Positions 1 to 8,734 of a stretch of 64,000 bases of DNA are shown one piece after another; position 1 is the stretch's first letter, and every line of letters begins with the position of its first letter. Both the position numbers and the translations under genes were made by a program. The stretch lies in the NCBI GenBank assembly GCA_028692395.1, contig JAQUXP010000008.1, positions 47,476 to 111,475 of the forward strand, in the 5' to 3' direction. The notes beneath the pieces were generated by a model, which was given only the letters and a program-made list of their open reading frames with translations, was not told where the DNA came from and did not search any database. The stretch is from Lachnospiraceae bacterium (GTDB lineage Bacteria; Bacillota; Clostridia; Lachnospirales; Lachnospiraceae).

Positions 1-1133
1 ATATTCACAGCTTTGTGGAAGCTAATCTGATTGACCGCATCGGTGATGCAGGGAAAAAGCTTCACACCGGAAGAAGCCGTAATGATCAGGTTGCCCTTGA
101 TATGAAGCTTTATATCCGCGATGAGGTCAAAGAGATCGATGGTCTGGTGAAGGAACTTCTCAAAGCGATCGAGAAAATTATGGAGGAGAACCTTCATACT
201 TATATGCCGGGATTTACGCATTTACAGAAAGCACAGCCTATTACTCTGGCCCATCACATGGGAGCCTACTTTGAGATGTTTCGAAGAGACAGGGGACGGC
301 TGTATGATATCTATGAGCGTATGAATTACTGTCCTCTTGGATCAGGAGCTCTGGCAGGTACCACCTATCCTCTGGACCGTGTCTATACAGCCAAACTTCT
401 GGACTTCTACGGACCAACCATGAACAGCATGGATTCCGTGGCAGACAGAGATTATCTGATTGAGCTTTTATCTGCAATGTCCACAATTATGATGCATCTG
501 AGCCGCTTCTCGGAAGAGATCATCATCTGGAATACCAATGAATATCGTTTTGTGGAGATTGATGATGCTTACAGTACAGGAAGTTCCATCATGCCCCAGA
601 AGAAGAATCCGGATATCGCAGAGCTGGTTCGGGGAAAGACGGGACGTGTTTACGCTGCACTGACATCTATTCTGACTACCATGAAGGGACTGCCGCTGGC
701 TTATAACAAGGATATGCAGGAGGATAAGGAGCTTTCCTTCGACGCAATTGATACTGTGAAGGGCTGTCTTGCTTTATTTACCGGTATGATTTCTACGATG
801 AAGTTCCGCAAGGATGTCATGGAGGCTTCCGCAAAGAATGGCTTTACCAATGCCACTGATGCAGCGGATTATCTGGTTGGAAAAGGAGTTCCCTTCCGGG
901 ATGCTCACGGCATCGTAGGTCAGCTTGTCTTATACTGTATCGATCAGAACATTTCTCTGGATGAGATGTCTCTGGAGGCATATCAGAAGATCAGTCCCGT
1001 ATTTGACCAGGATATCTATGAGGCCATCAGTATGAAGACCTGCGTGGAGAAGCGTACGACCATAGGAGCACCGGGGCCGGAGGCTATGGAGCATGTGATT
1101 GCATTTAACCAGGAATACTTGAAAAATAAGTAA
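1..1133 (+). CDS. argH: Argininosuccinate lyase, 5'-truncated by the window edge
   Basis: Last step of arginine synthesis: argininosuccinate is split to arginine and fumarate in the cytoplasm. The reading frame is open to the left edge (codons at 3, 6, 9 and 12 continue the protein as I-H-S-F), so about the first 80 to 90 residues lie outside the window and the GTG at 15 is internal. The superfamily signature [12 protein letters not shown] is encoded near 577-612, and the substrate-binding HTGRSRNDQ motif near 62-90. The protein ends with TAA at 1131. The family is usually about 460 residues, which fits the missing part. Confident assignment. Confidence 0.97.
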   Translation, partial: IHSFVEANLIDRIGDAGKKLHTGRSRNDQVALDMKLYIRDEVKEIDGLVKELLKAIEKIMEENLHTYMPGFTHLQKAQPITLAHHMGAYFEMFRRDRGRLYDIYERMNYCPLGSGALAGTTYPLDRVYTAKLLDFYGPTMNSMDSVADRDYLIELLSAMSTIMMHLSRFSEEIIIWNTNEYRFVEIDDAYSTGSSIMPQKKNPDIAELVRGKTGRVYAALTSILTTMKGLPLAYNKDMQEDKELSFDAIDTVKGCLALFTGMISTMKFRKDVMEASAKNGFTNATDAADYLVGKGVPFRDAHGIVGQLVLYCIDQNISLDEMSLEAYQKISPVFDQDIYEAISMKTCVEKRTTIGAPGPEAMEHVIAFNQEYLKNK

Positions 1134-1179
1134 CTTATGCTCCTATATTAATAAAATTCAAAAAATATTCAAAAAGTTA

Positions 1180-1208
1180 TTGATTTTTAAAGCATACTGG
1201 TATATTAT
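1180..1208 (+). promoter_or_regulatory. Probable asd promoter
   Basis: TTGATT at 1180-1185, a 17-bp spacer and TATTAT at 1203-1208 make a good sigma-A type promoter in the gap between argH and asd. This suggests asd can be transcribed separately. Confidence 0.55.
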
Positions 1209-1306
1209 TATCTGCATGACGCACAAATGTACGTGGTACAAAAACAAAACACAAAAGATGTGCGGGAAGGCCGGTATATATCAGCCTTTTGATGAGGAGA
1301 GAAAAG

Positions 1307-2392
1307 ATGGAAAACAAGTTAAGAGTAGGAATTCTTGGTGCAACTGGTATGGTTGGACAGCGTTTTATCTCACTGCTGGAAAATCACCCATGGTTTGAGG
1401 TTGTAACACTGGCAGCCAGCCCACGAAGTGCAGGGAAAACATATGAAGAAGCAGTAGGCGGAAGATGGAAGATGGATACTCCCATGCCGGAGGCTGTGAA
1501 AAAACTGGTTGTTATGAATGTCAATGATGTGGAAAATGTTGCAGCAACGGTTGATTTTGTATTTTCAGCTGTAGATATGACAAAAGATGAGATCAAGAAG
1601 ATCGAAGAAGAATATGCCAAAACAGAGACACCTGTTGTGTCTAACAACAGTGCTCACAGATGGACACCGGATGTGCCGATGGTTGTTCCGGAGATCAACC
1701 CACAGCATTTTGATGTGATCGAATTTCAGAAAAAACGTCTGGGAACTACAAAAGGATTTATCGCTGTAAAGCCAAACTGTTCGATTCAAAGCTACGCTCC
1801 GGTGCTTACCGCATGGAGAGAGTTTGAGCCTTATGAGGTTGTAGTAACAACCTATCAGGCGATCTCCGGTGCAGGAAAAACCTTCAAAGAGTGGCCGGAG
1901 ATGATGGGTAACATTATCCCATACATCGGCGGAGAAGAAGAAAAATCCGAGCAGGAACCCCTTCGCCTCTGGGGAAAGATCGAAGATGGCGTTATCGTAA
2001 AAGCACAGGAGCCAAAGATCACAAGTCAGTGTATCCGTGTTCCGGTCCTGAACGGACATACAGCAGCAGTATTCGTAAAGTTCAGAAAACAGCCTACCAA
2101 AGAGCAGCTGATTGAAAAACTTGTAAACTTTAAAGGTCTTCCCCAGGAGCTTGCACTTCCAAGTGCACCGAAGCAGTTTATCCAGTATATGGAAGAAGAC
2201 AATCGTCCTCAGGTAACGATGGATGTGAATTATGAAAATGGTATGGGTATCTCTATCGGACGTCTTCGTGAGGATACCGTATATGACTGGAAGTTTGTAG
2301 GACTTTCTCATAACACAGTCCGTGGAGCAGCAGGTGGAGCAGTACTTTGTGCTGAGACACTGAAAGCAAAAGGATTTATCACTGCCAAATAG
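1307..2392 (+). CDS. asd: Aspartate-semialdehyde dehydrogenase (archaeal/fungal-type branch)
   Basis: Reduces aspartyl phosphate to aspartate semialdehyde, the branch point to lysine, threonine and methionine. The N-terminus has the NADP-binding GATGMVGQRF. The active-site cysteine lies in PNCSIQ, about residue 158. The GRWKMDTPMP stretch and 361-residue length resemble the archaeal/eukaryotic-type family rather than the short bacterial one. In-frame starts also exist at TTG 1289 and ATG 1292, but the AGGAGA at 1295-1300 sits six bases before ATG 1307, so I use 1307. Homoserine dehydrogenase, the next enzyme toward threonine, lies about 28 kb downstream. Confidence 0.94.
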   Translation: MENKLRVGILGATGMVGQRFISLLENHPWFEVVTLAASPRSAGKTYEEAVGGRWKMDTPMPEAVKKLVVMNVNDVENVAATVDFVFSAVDMTKDEIKKIEEEYAKTETPVVSNNSAHRWTPDVPMVVPEINPQHFDVIEFQKKRLGTTKGFIAVKPNCSIQSYAPVLTAWREFEPYEVVVTTYQAISGAGKTFKEWPEMMGNIIPYIGGEEEKSEQEPLRLWGKIEDGVIVKAQEPKITSQCIRVPVLNGHTAAVFVKFRKQPTKEQLIEKLVNFKGLPQELALPSAPKQFIQYMEEDNRPQVTMDVNYENGMGISIGRLREDTVYDWKFVGLSHNTVRGAAGGAVLCAETLKAKGFITAK

Positions 2393-2395
2393 TGG

Positions 2396-2648
2396 AAAAA
2401 GGCGCTGCCGCACTATGGGACCTCAGGACAGAAGCCTGCTGACAGACACTGTTTCAAAGTCCAAGAGCATACAGAAAAAGAATAGATTTTGCTAAATACA
2501 TAAGGAAGCAGCACAAACTCGTTTCACTCAAACAGTGTGCTGCTTCCTTATAACGCAAATTCTATTTTTTTTTATGCTTAGGACTTTTGCAAATGTGTCT
2601 GGCAGCAGGCTTCTGTCCTGAGGTCCCATAGTGCGGCAGCGCCTTTTT
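2396..2648. repeat. 253-bp near-perfect palindromic element
   Basis: The outer arms 2396-2441 and 2603-2648 are perfect reverse complements over 46 bases and extend, after one mismatch, to 2449/2595. The middle arms (about 2450-2499 and 2552-2594) are partly complementary. The inner arms 2500-2515 and 2536-2551 are perfect over 16 bases around a 20-base loop. It follows the asd stop directly and could terminate asd transcription. The size and symmetry also suit a non-coding palindromic mobile element (MITE-like) or a long hairpin RNA. No target-site duplication is obvious. Confidence 0.85.
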
Positions 2649-2703
2649 CTGGCCAAACGGAAGGTGGATGGGGAAAATGAAAAGAAATGTATTTGCTTGG
2701 ATG

Positions 2704-2732
2704 TTGCAGTTTTAAAGCATAAATGGTATAAT
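2704..2732 (+). promoter_or_regulatory. Promoter of the formate/nitrite transporter operon
   Basis: TTGCAG at 2704-2709, 17-bp spacer, perfect TATAAT at 2727-2732, about 50 bp before the transporter start. Confidence 0.75.
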
Positions 2733-2781
2733 GGAAAAATAGTGAGCGGAAACACTATTTGCATAAAAAGGGGGAATTTTT

Positions 2782-3537
2782 ATGCCGTACGATGATGTAC
2801 AAAAGTTTTACAATGCCGCAAAGGCAAAGGCAGCACTACTGAAGGAGAATCCGGGGCGTTATTTTATCCGATCTATTGTAGCTGGCTTTTTTATTGCGGT
2901 GGCTATGATTTACTGCAATGTTCTTGGTAATGTATTCAAGGATTCAGATCCTGCATGGGGCAAGATGCTTGGTGCTATCGGATTTTCTATTGCAGTACTT
3001 CTGATTGTGTTTATCGGAAGCGAACTTTTCACCGGCAACAACCTGATGATGGCTTTTGGCGGATATGGAAAAGCAGTTACCTGGGGACAGGTGGCGAAGG
3101 TATGGGTGGTAAGCTATATCGGAAACTTTGTGGGATGTTTTATCTTTTCGGGTATCTTTGTTCTTGCAGGAGCAAGTGGAACAAAAGATTATTTTGCTGG
3201 CTTTATTGATGCAAAGCTTGCAATTCCCATGGATCAGATGTTCTTCCGTGCGGTTCTCTGTAATTTCTTTGTCTGTCTGGCAGTTGCATGCGGAACAAAG
3301 TGCAAAGAGGAAGCATCAAAGTTTTTTATGATCGTGATATGTATATCCGGATTTGTTGTTGCCGGTTTTGAACATTGTATTGCGAACATGGCAATTTTCA
3401 CAACAGCATTTTTCCTTGTACCAGGGTTATCCATCGGTGCAATGTTGAAAAGTATGCTGATCGTAACTATTGGAAATATTATAGGCGGAGCAGTGCTGCT
3501 TGCATTACCGCTTCAGAAAATGAGTGCAGATAAATAA
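2782..3537 (+). CDS. Formate/nitrite transporter family channel
   Basis: A 251-residue member of the FNT (FocA/NirC) family: pentameric inner-membrane channels for formate, nitrite or similar small anions. About six hydrophobic segments are visible, beginning near residue 30, and the family-type N-terminus is followed by GRYFIRSIVAGFFIAVAM. An AGGGGG site at 2769-2774 precedes the start. The stop overlaps the topB start (TAATG), so the two genes are probably translationally coupled. Formate is a plausible substrate in a fermenter, but the sequence alone does not separate formate from nitrite or hydrosulfide. Confidence 0.9.
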   Translation: MPYDDVQKFYNAAKAKAALLKENPGRYFIRSIVAGFFIAVAMIYCNVLGNVFKDSDPAWGKMLGAIGFSIAVLLIVFIGSELFTGNNLMMAFGGYGKAVTWGQVAKVWVVSYIGNFVGCFIFSGIFVLAGASGTKDYFAGFIDAKLAIPMDQMFFRAVLCNFFVCLAVACGTKCKEEASKFFMIVICISGFVVAGFEHCIANMAIFTTAFFLVPGLSIGAMLKSMLIVTIGNIIGGAVLLALPLQKMSADK

Positions 3538-5558
3538 TGTCAAAATCCTTATACATAGCTGAAAAGCCAAGCGTGGCACAGGAGTTCGCCAAGGCTTTGC
3601 ATGAGAATATGGGAAGGCGAGACGGATATGTTGAGTCTGATAATTCGGTAGTGACCTGGTGCGTTGGTCATCTGGTCACTATGAGTTACCCAGAAAAATA
3701 TGATATGAAATACAAAAGGTGGAGTTTAGATACCCTGCCTTTTTTGCCGAATGAGTTTAAATACGAGATTATTCCTTCTGTCAAAAAGCAGTTTGATATT
3801 GTAAGCGGATTGCTGAATCGGGAAGATGTGGATACAATTTATGTGTGTACAGACTCCGGACGGGAAGGTGAATATATATACCGGCTTGTGGAAATGATGG
3901 CAGGCGTGAAAGGTAAGAACAGAAAGCGAGTCTGGATCGATTCCCAGACGGAAGAAGAGATACTCAGAGGAATCCGGGAGGCAAAGGACTTAAGTGAATA
4001 TGACAATTTGTCAGATTCTGCGTATCTGCGTGCCAAGGAAGACTATCTGATGGGGATTAATTTTTCAAGGGTGCTTTCTCTAAAATACAGTAATGTGGTT
4101 TCTAATTATCTTGGGGGAAAATACCAGGCGATTGCAGTGGGAAGAGTAATGACCTGTGTTCTTGGTATGGTAGTTCGAAGAGAGCGGGAGATCCGTGCTT
4201 TTGTAAAGACACCGTTTTATCGTGTTCTTGCTGGAATTGATGTTGCAGGAGAATCCTTTGATGGGGAATGGCGTGCCGTGAAAGGCAGTCGCTATTTTGA
4301 GTCCCCACTGCTCTATAAGGAAAATGGATTTAAAGAGGAAAAGGATGCAAAGCAGCTGATTGAAGAATTATCGGTAAAGCAGCCGCTGGAGGCTCTGGTT
4401 GATAAAATCGAGAAGAAAAAGGAGAATAAGAACGCTCCGCTTCTCTACAATCTGGCTGAGCTGCAGAACGACTGCTCCAGGATGTTTAAGATCAGTCCGG
4501 ATCAGACGCTTCAGATTGTCCAGGAATTATATGAGAAAAAGCTTGTGACCTATCCACGTACCGATGCCAGGGTTCTGTCCACCGCAGTGGCAAAGGAAAT
4601 ATCAAAGAATTTAAGCGGCCTGAAGTCTTATGCCCACGGGGCACCTTATGTGCAGGAGATCTTTGAGATGGGAAGCTATAAGGGAATAGAAAAGACCCGT
4701 TATACCAATGACAAACAGATCACAGACCATTACGCCATCATTCCTACGGGACAGGGACTTCAAAACCTCCGGAACCTGTCAGAGGTTTCTTCCAGGGTAT
4801 ATGAGGTGATTGTCCGTCGGTTCTTAAGTATCTTTTATCCGGCAGCTGTCTATACAAAGGTGGCTCTGACACTGATCAGAGATGGAGAGCGATTCTTCTC
4901 CAATTTCAAGGTACTTTCGGAGCCTGGATATCTGAAGGTGACCGGATATTCCTTTACAAAGAAAAAAGAGGAGTTGGACGGAAAAGAGGAAGAGACTGCC
5001 TGCGATGATAATCTTCTGGAGGCTCTTTCCCGGCTTAAAAAGGGGGCAGTGCTTCCTGTTCGGGAATTTCAGATCAAGGAGGGAGAAACTTCCCCACCGA
5101 AGCGTTATACTTCCGGTTCCATGATTCTTGCCATGGAAAATGCAGGGCAGCTGATCGAAGATGAAGAGCTGCGTGCCCAGATCAAGGGAAGCGGTATCGG
5201 AACCAGTGCCACCAGAGCAGAAATCCTGAAAAAGCTGGTATCCATCAAATATCTGCAGCTGAATAAGAAAACGCAGGTGATTACACCGGCATTACTGGGA
5301 GAGATGGTTTTTGACGTTGTAAATGCATCAATTCGCTCTCTTTTGAATCCGGAGCTTACTGCAAGCTGGGAAAAAGGACTGAATTATGTTGCAGAAGGAA
5401 GTATCTCTTCCGAGGAATATATGAACAAGCTAAATCATTTTGTAACCCGCCACACGGGAAGTGTTGTGGGACTTCAGAATCAGACCGTGCTGCGAAGATG
5501 CTTTGACGCAGCATCCGTATACTACAAATCAGTATCAAGAGGAGGAAAGAAAAAATGA
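3537..5558 (+). CDS. topB: DNA topoisomerase III (type IA)
   Basis: Relaxes and decatenates DNA by cutting single strands. The toprim domain opens the protein (SLYIAEKPSVAQEF, with the catalytic Glu at about residue 9) and continues to DSGREGE near residues 105-112. The active-site tyrosine is in LVTYPRTDAR, about residue 339. At 673 residues it is near the usual length for Firmicute TopB, and I see no C-terminal zinc-finger cysteines. It starts inside the stop codon of the upstream transporter and overlaps the next gene by four bases (ATGA). A chromosomal housekeeping or accessory TopB cannot be told apart here. Confidence 0.95.
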   Translation: MSKSLYIAEKPSVAQEFAKALHENMGRRDGYVESDNSVVTWCVGHLVTMSYPEKYDMKYKRWSLDTLPFLPNEFKYEIIPSVKKQFDIVSGLLNREDVDTIYVCTDSGREGEYIYRLVEMMAGVKGKNRKRVWIDSQTEEEILRGIREAKDLSEYDNLSDSAYLRAKEDYLMGINFSRVLSLKYSNVVSNYLGGKYQAIAVGRVMTCVLGMVVRREREIRAFVKTPFYRVLAGIDVAGESFDGEWRAVKGSRYFESPLLYKENGFKEEKDAKQLIEELSVKQPLEALVDKIEKKKENKNAPLLYNLAELQNDCSRMFKISPDQTLQIVQELYEKKLVTYPRTDARVLSTAVAKEISKNLSGLKSYAHGAPYVQEIFEMGSYKGIEKTRYTNDKQITDHYAIIPTGQGLQNLRNLSEVSSRVYEVIVRRFLSIFYPAAVYTKVALTLIRDGERFFSNFKVLSEPGYLKVTGYSFTKKKEELDGKEEETACDDNLLEALSRLKKGAVLPVREFQIKEGETSPPKRYTSGSMILAMENAGQLIEDEELRAQIKGSGIGTSATRAEILKKLVSIKYLQLNKKTQVITPALLGEMVFDVVNASIRSLLNPELTASWEKGLNYVAEGSISSEEYMNKLNHFVTRHTGSVVGLQNQTVLRRCFDAASVYYKSVSRGGKKK

Positions 5559-6226
5559 AAAATATAACAATTGCAGAGCTTTATACCCTGGAGGAAACAA
5601 TTGCAGCAGAGGTTTTTGAAGGAAAGACTTATCCATGGGAGGTGCTTCCACTGATCCATGATTTTATTCTGAAGCTGGGAGAGACGCTTTCGCCGGAGGA
5701 ATATGAGAAGAAGGGTGAGAATATCTGGATTGCGAAGGACGCAGTCATTGCGCCAACTGCTTCTATCACAGGACCTTGTATCATCGGAAAAGGAGCTGAG
5801 ATCCGCCAGTGTGCATTTATCCGGGGAAATGCTATCGTGGGAGAGGGTGCAGTGGTTGGTAATTCTACAGAACTTAAGAATGTTATCCTGTTCAACAAGG
5901 TTCAGGTTCCCCATTATAATTATGTGGGAGATTCAATCCTTGGATTCAAATCTCATATGGGTGCAGGAAGTATTACATCCAATGTCAAATCAGATAAAAA
6001 GCTTGTGATGGTAAAGGGCGAGGGAGAAACGCTTGAGACGGGACTTAAGAAGTTTGGCGCCATGCTGGGTGACCATGTGGAGGTTGGCTGCGGCAGTGTG
6101 TTGAATCCGGGAACTGTCATCGGATCAAACTGCAATATCTATCCCCTGTCCTCTGTACGGGGAGTGATTCCTGCAAATCATATCTTTAAGGATGCAGCAC
6201 ATATTGTAGAAAAACAGGAACAGTGA
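5555..6226 (+). CDS. Left-handed beta-helix nucleotidyl/acyltransferase-like protein
   Basis: A 223-residue protein with hexapeptide repeats from about residue 55 onward (IAPTAS, IIGKGA and AIVGEG types), the left-handed beta-helix fold of GlmU C-terminal domains and related acyltransferases. Family members are often annotated as UDP-N-acetylglucosamine pyrophosphorylase-like, but the N-terminal nucleotidyltransferase domain of true GlmU is absent; the first 50 residues are a short helical region. Substrate unknown. It is the last gene of the transporter-topB operon and overlaps topB by four bases. Confidence 0.75.
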   Translation: MKNITIAELYTLEETIAAEVFEGKTYPWEVLPLIHDFILKLGETLSPEEYEKKGENIWIAKDAVIAPTASITGPCIIGKGAEIRQCAFIRGNAIVGEGAVVGNSTELKNVILFNKVQVPHYNYVGDSILGFKSHMGAGSITSNVKSDKKLVMVKGEGETLETGLKKFGAMLGDHVEVGCGSVLNPGTVIGSNCNIYPLSSVRGVIPANHIFKDAAHIVEKQEQ

Positions 6227-6234
6227 AATAAAGA

Positions 6235-6296
6235 TTGACAGAAACAGTAGAATACCGTATTATTGTATTAGATTAACAATACAATAATACGGTATT
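6235..6296 (+). promoter_or_regulatory. Consensus promoter embedded in a 19-bp dyad (operator and/or terminator)
   Basis: TTGACA at 6235-6240, 17-bp spacer, TATTAT at 6258-6263. The -10 box lies inside the left arm of a perfect 19-bp inverted repeat (6251-6269 with 6278-6296, 8-base loop). A short T run follows the right arm, so the hairpin might also end the upstream operon, but it is AT-rich. A dyad that covers the -10 box and the start point is typical of operators for GntR/YtrA-type repressors of ABC transporters; no such regulator is next to it. Confidence 0.65.
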
Positions 6297-6312
6297 TTTA
6301 AAGGGAGGTACT

Positions 6313-7041
6313 ATGCTGGAAATTCAACATCTTACAAAACGCTATGGGAAAAACACTGCGGTAGATGATGTGTCATTTACTGTGGAAACTGGTCGGGTAG
6401 GCATCCTTTTGGGGCCCAATGGAGCCGGAAAGTCTACGGTAATTAAAAGCATAGCCGGACTTTTGAGATATGAGGGCGGAATCGGAATTGAGGGAATGCC
6501 TGCTAAAAGTATGGAGGCAAAGAGAGTGTTTGGCTATGTACCTGAGATTCCGGCACTTTTTCAGAATCTGAATGTATGGGAACACATGGAGTACATACGA
6601 AGGGCCTATAATCTGGATATATCAGATGAGGAGATTCACAGTGTACTGCGTCGTTTTGAATTGGACGATAAGCTGGACAAGCTGGGGAATGAATTGTCAA
6701 AGGGCATGATGCAGAAGGTAAGTATTTGCTGCGCACTGATCATCAAACCCAGGGTACTGATGCTGGATGAGCCAATGGTCGGTCTGGATCCGAAGGCAAT
6801 TAAGGAGCTGAAGGAAGTCATACTGTTTCTGCGGAAGCAGGGAATTACAATTTTGATCAGTACCCATATGCTGGAGATGGTGCAGGAGCTGTGGGACGAT
6901 GTGTTTATGATGCAGAAGGGTCATATCATAGCTTCTTATCGAAAAGAGGATGTGGGAGATCAGAATCTGGATGATCTTTTCTTTGCAGTGACGGAGGGAG
7001 GAGAGGATTCCGGACAGGAAGAAGGTGAGAAACATGAATAG
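6313..7041 (+). CDS. ABC transporter ATP-binding protein (exporter type)
   Basis: A 242-residue nucleotide-binding subunit. It has Walker A GPNGAGKST near residues 35-43, a signature-like LSKGMMQKV in place of LSGGQ, Walker B VLMLDEPMVGLDP, and the H-loop STHMLEM. It begins 16 bp after the dyad described at 6251-6296, with GGGAGG in front, and overlaps the permease gene. The arrangement of one ATPase plus one large permease points to an ABC-2-like exporter or stress-response transporter. The substrate cannot be named. Confidence 0.9.
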   Translation: MLEIQHLTKRYGKNTAVDDVSFTVETGRVGILLGPNGAGKSTVIKSIAGLLRYEGGIGIEGMPAKSMEAKRVFGYVPEIPALFQNLNVWEHMEYIRRAYNLDISDEEIHSVLRRFELDDKLDKLGNELSKGMMQKVSICCALIIKPRVLMLDEPMVGLDPKAIKELKEVILFLRKQGITILISTHMLEMVQELWDDVFMMQKGHIIASYRKEDVGDQNLDDLFFAVTEGGEDSGQEEGEKHE

Positions 7042-8614
7042 CCTTCTGTATGTGCTGCGAACAGGATACAAGAACTGGCTCAAGAAAAATCTGAAGCGTC
7101 CTGGATTTTACTTTTATGTGATCTTCCTGGTGGCTTATGTATTTTTCTTGCTCAGTGCACTTTATGGCTGGGTGGTTACCGGAGGACATCGTGAGCCGGA
7201 AATATTTGTGATGGCACTGACAGCGATTCTTCTGTATTTTACACCGATGAATTACCGGGCTTATGCCAACAGGAAGGGACTGAGCTTTCTGCCAAGTCAC
7301 GTACATCTGATGTTTTCGGCACCGATCTCACCCAAGAAGCTGCTGATCTTCGGCAGCCTGCAGACCTTCAGCGTGAGTATGATCCTGGAACTTATTGTGA
7401 TAGTGATTGGAATCTTTTTCTTTCAGTTTTCATTGCTTCAGATGCTGCTTTATTTTCTTCTTGTCAGCTGCTTCAGTTTTGCAGTGGAATTTGCACTGAT
7501 TATTTGTCTTTATGGAAATGAACGATTCAGCACCAAAGTCATGGAGTGGATTGCAAAGATCTTCTGGTTTGTGCTTCTGGCAATGGTAGCAGTTGCCGCC
7601 GTATTCTTTTTGAAAAATGGATTTACTTTTCAGAATGTTCTGAGTTTTCTGGTCAGCGACTGGATCTGTTATATTCCCATATTTGGGTGGCAGGTTGCCC
7701 TGATCCGGTTACTGCTTCTGGGTGCAGGAACTGCGGAACTGATCGGAAGTATCTGTTATCTGATCTATGGAGCTGTCTTGATCTTTTGTGCAGTCAGGCT
7801 TCGATGTACGGGAGCGTATTATGAAGACGCCATAAAGTTTGCAGACGATTTCCAAAAGATTATGGACAGGAGAAAAAAGGGGGATGCTACTACAGCAGGC
7901 GAAAAGAAGCTGCGGAAACATGCATCCGTTACCTATAAGGGAAGTGGTGCCAGAGCAATTTTCTATCGTCAGCTTCTGGAATATAAAAAGAGCAGATTTT
8001 ATATGTTTGGGATATCTACCCTGATTTATGCAGGTGTAGGCATCGGCTTTCTGGTACTGCAGCGGATGGGTAAGGTACAGATCTCAGGTACTGCCGCTTA
8101 TTATGCGGTTTTTGGTATTCTGGTATATCTGTTTCTGGTCTTTGGACAGATGCAGACAAAGTGGGACAGGGAGCTTGAGAATCCCTATGTGTTTATGATC
8201 CCTTCCAGTTCCTTCTCTAAGCTGTTCTATGCCACTGCCCTGGAGCATGTAAAAACAATCTGTGAGGTTTTGCTTCTGGTGCTTCCCTATGGAATTGCTT
8301 TAAAACTTCCAGCTTGGTATCTGGTACTGGTGGTGCTAGTGGCAGTTATTGCAAAAGCTGTCAAACTCTATGCAGATACAGTTACAACACTTTTTTTAGG
8401 CAATCATTTTGGAACAACGGCACGCCAGATGCTTCGGATGCTCATCGAGTCGATACTGCTTGGCATCGCTTTTCTGATCGGATTGGTCTGCCATATGATA
8501 GCGGGACCATTCCCAGCGGTGGTGGCTGCCGGGATTTACCTGACGGTGGCTGCAGTGGCACTTATGATTGCAGGGGCAGGTGCATTTGCACGTATGGAGT
8601 ACCAGGCAGGTTAA
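7034..8614 (+). CDS. ABC exporter permease, large multi-spanning
   Basis: A 526-residue integral membrane protein with many hydrophobic segments in two clusters (about residues 25-250 and 320-520), separated by a charged cytoplasmic stretch rich in Lys and Arg. It resembles the putative ABC exporter permease family found in Firmicutes next to a single ATPase. I use ATG 7034, preceded by GAAGAAGGTGAG; an in-frame GTG lies at 7025. It overlaps the ATPase gene by eight bases, so the two are translated together. Substrate unknown. Confidence 0.8.
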   Translation: MNSLLYVLRTGYKNWLKKNLKRPGFYFYVIFLVAYVFFLLSALYGWVVTGGHREPEIFVMALTAILLYFTPMNYRAYANRKGLSFLPSHVHLMFSAPISPKKLLIFGSLQTFSVSMILELIVIVIGIFFFQFSLLQMLLYFLLVSCFSFAVEFALIICLYGNERFSTKVMEWIAKIFWFVLLAMVAVAAVFFLKNGFTFQNVLSFLVSDWICYIPIFGWQVALIRLLLLGAGTAELIGSICYLIYGAVLIFCAVRLRCTGAYYEDAIKFADDFQKIMDRRKKGDATTAGEKKLRKHASVTYKGSGARAIFYRQLLEYKKSRFYMFGISTLIYAGVGIGFLVLQRMGKVQISGTAAYYAVFGILVYLFLVFGQMQTKWDRELENPYVFMIPSSSFSKLFYATALEHVKTICEVLLLVLPYGIALKLPAWYLVLVVLVAVIAKAVKLYADTVTTLFLGNHFGTTARQMLRMLIESILLGIAFLIGLVCHMIAGPFPAVVAAGIYLTVAAVALMIAGAGAFARMEYQAG

Positions 8615-8644
8615 ATAGATGGGTTAATTTTATGTAAAAACATG

Positions 8645-8673
8645 TTGGACTATATACTTTTATGTGATAAAAT
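8645..8673 (+). promoter_or_regulatory. Promoter of the NhaC-type antiporter gene
   Basis: TTGGAC at 8645-8650, 17-bp spacer, TAAAAT at 8668-8673. The hairpin at 8673-8708 begins at about the start point. Confidence 0.6.
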
Positions 8674-8708
8674 GGTGCTCAGGTGCAGTGAATCTGAGCA
8701 TCATTTTT
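8673..8708 (+). terminator. Terminator-like hairpin after the ABC exporter operon
   Basis: Ten-base arms 8673-8682 and 8694-8703 with one G-U pair, followed by TTTTT. It can end the exporter transcript. Because it overlaps the downstream promoter it would also form the 5' end of the antiporter mRNA. Confidence 0.6.
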
Positions 8709-8734
8709 GCTGTGAAAAAGAGGAGGGGAAAGCT

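Noticed and set aside
1565..2413. 282-codon minus-strand open frame opposite asd
   Set aside because: It lies entirely antisense to a clear enzyme gene, is Cys/His/Phe-rich in the manner of shadow frames, and lacks a ribosome site.
2528..2764. 78-codon minus-strand frame near the palindrome
   Set aside because: Half of it is the palindromic element, with no homology or ribosome site.
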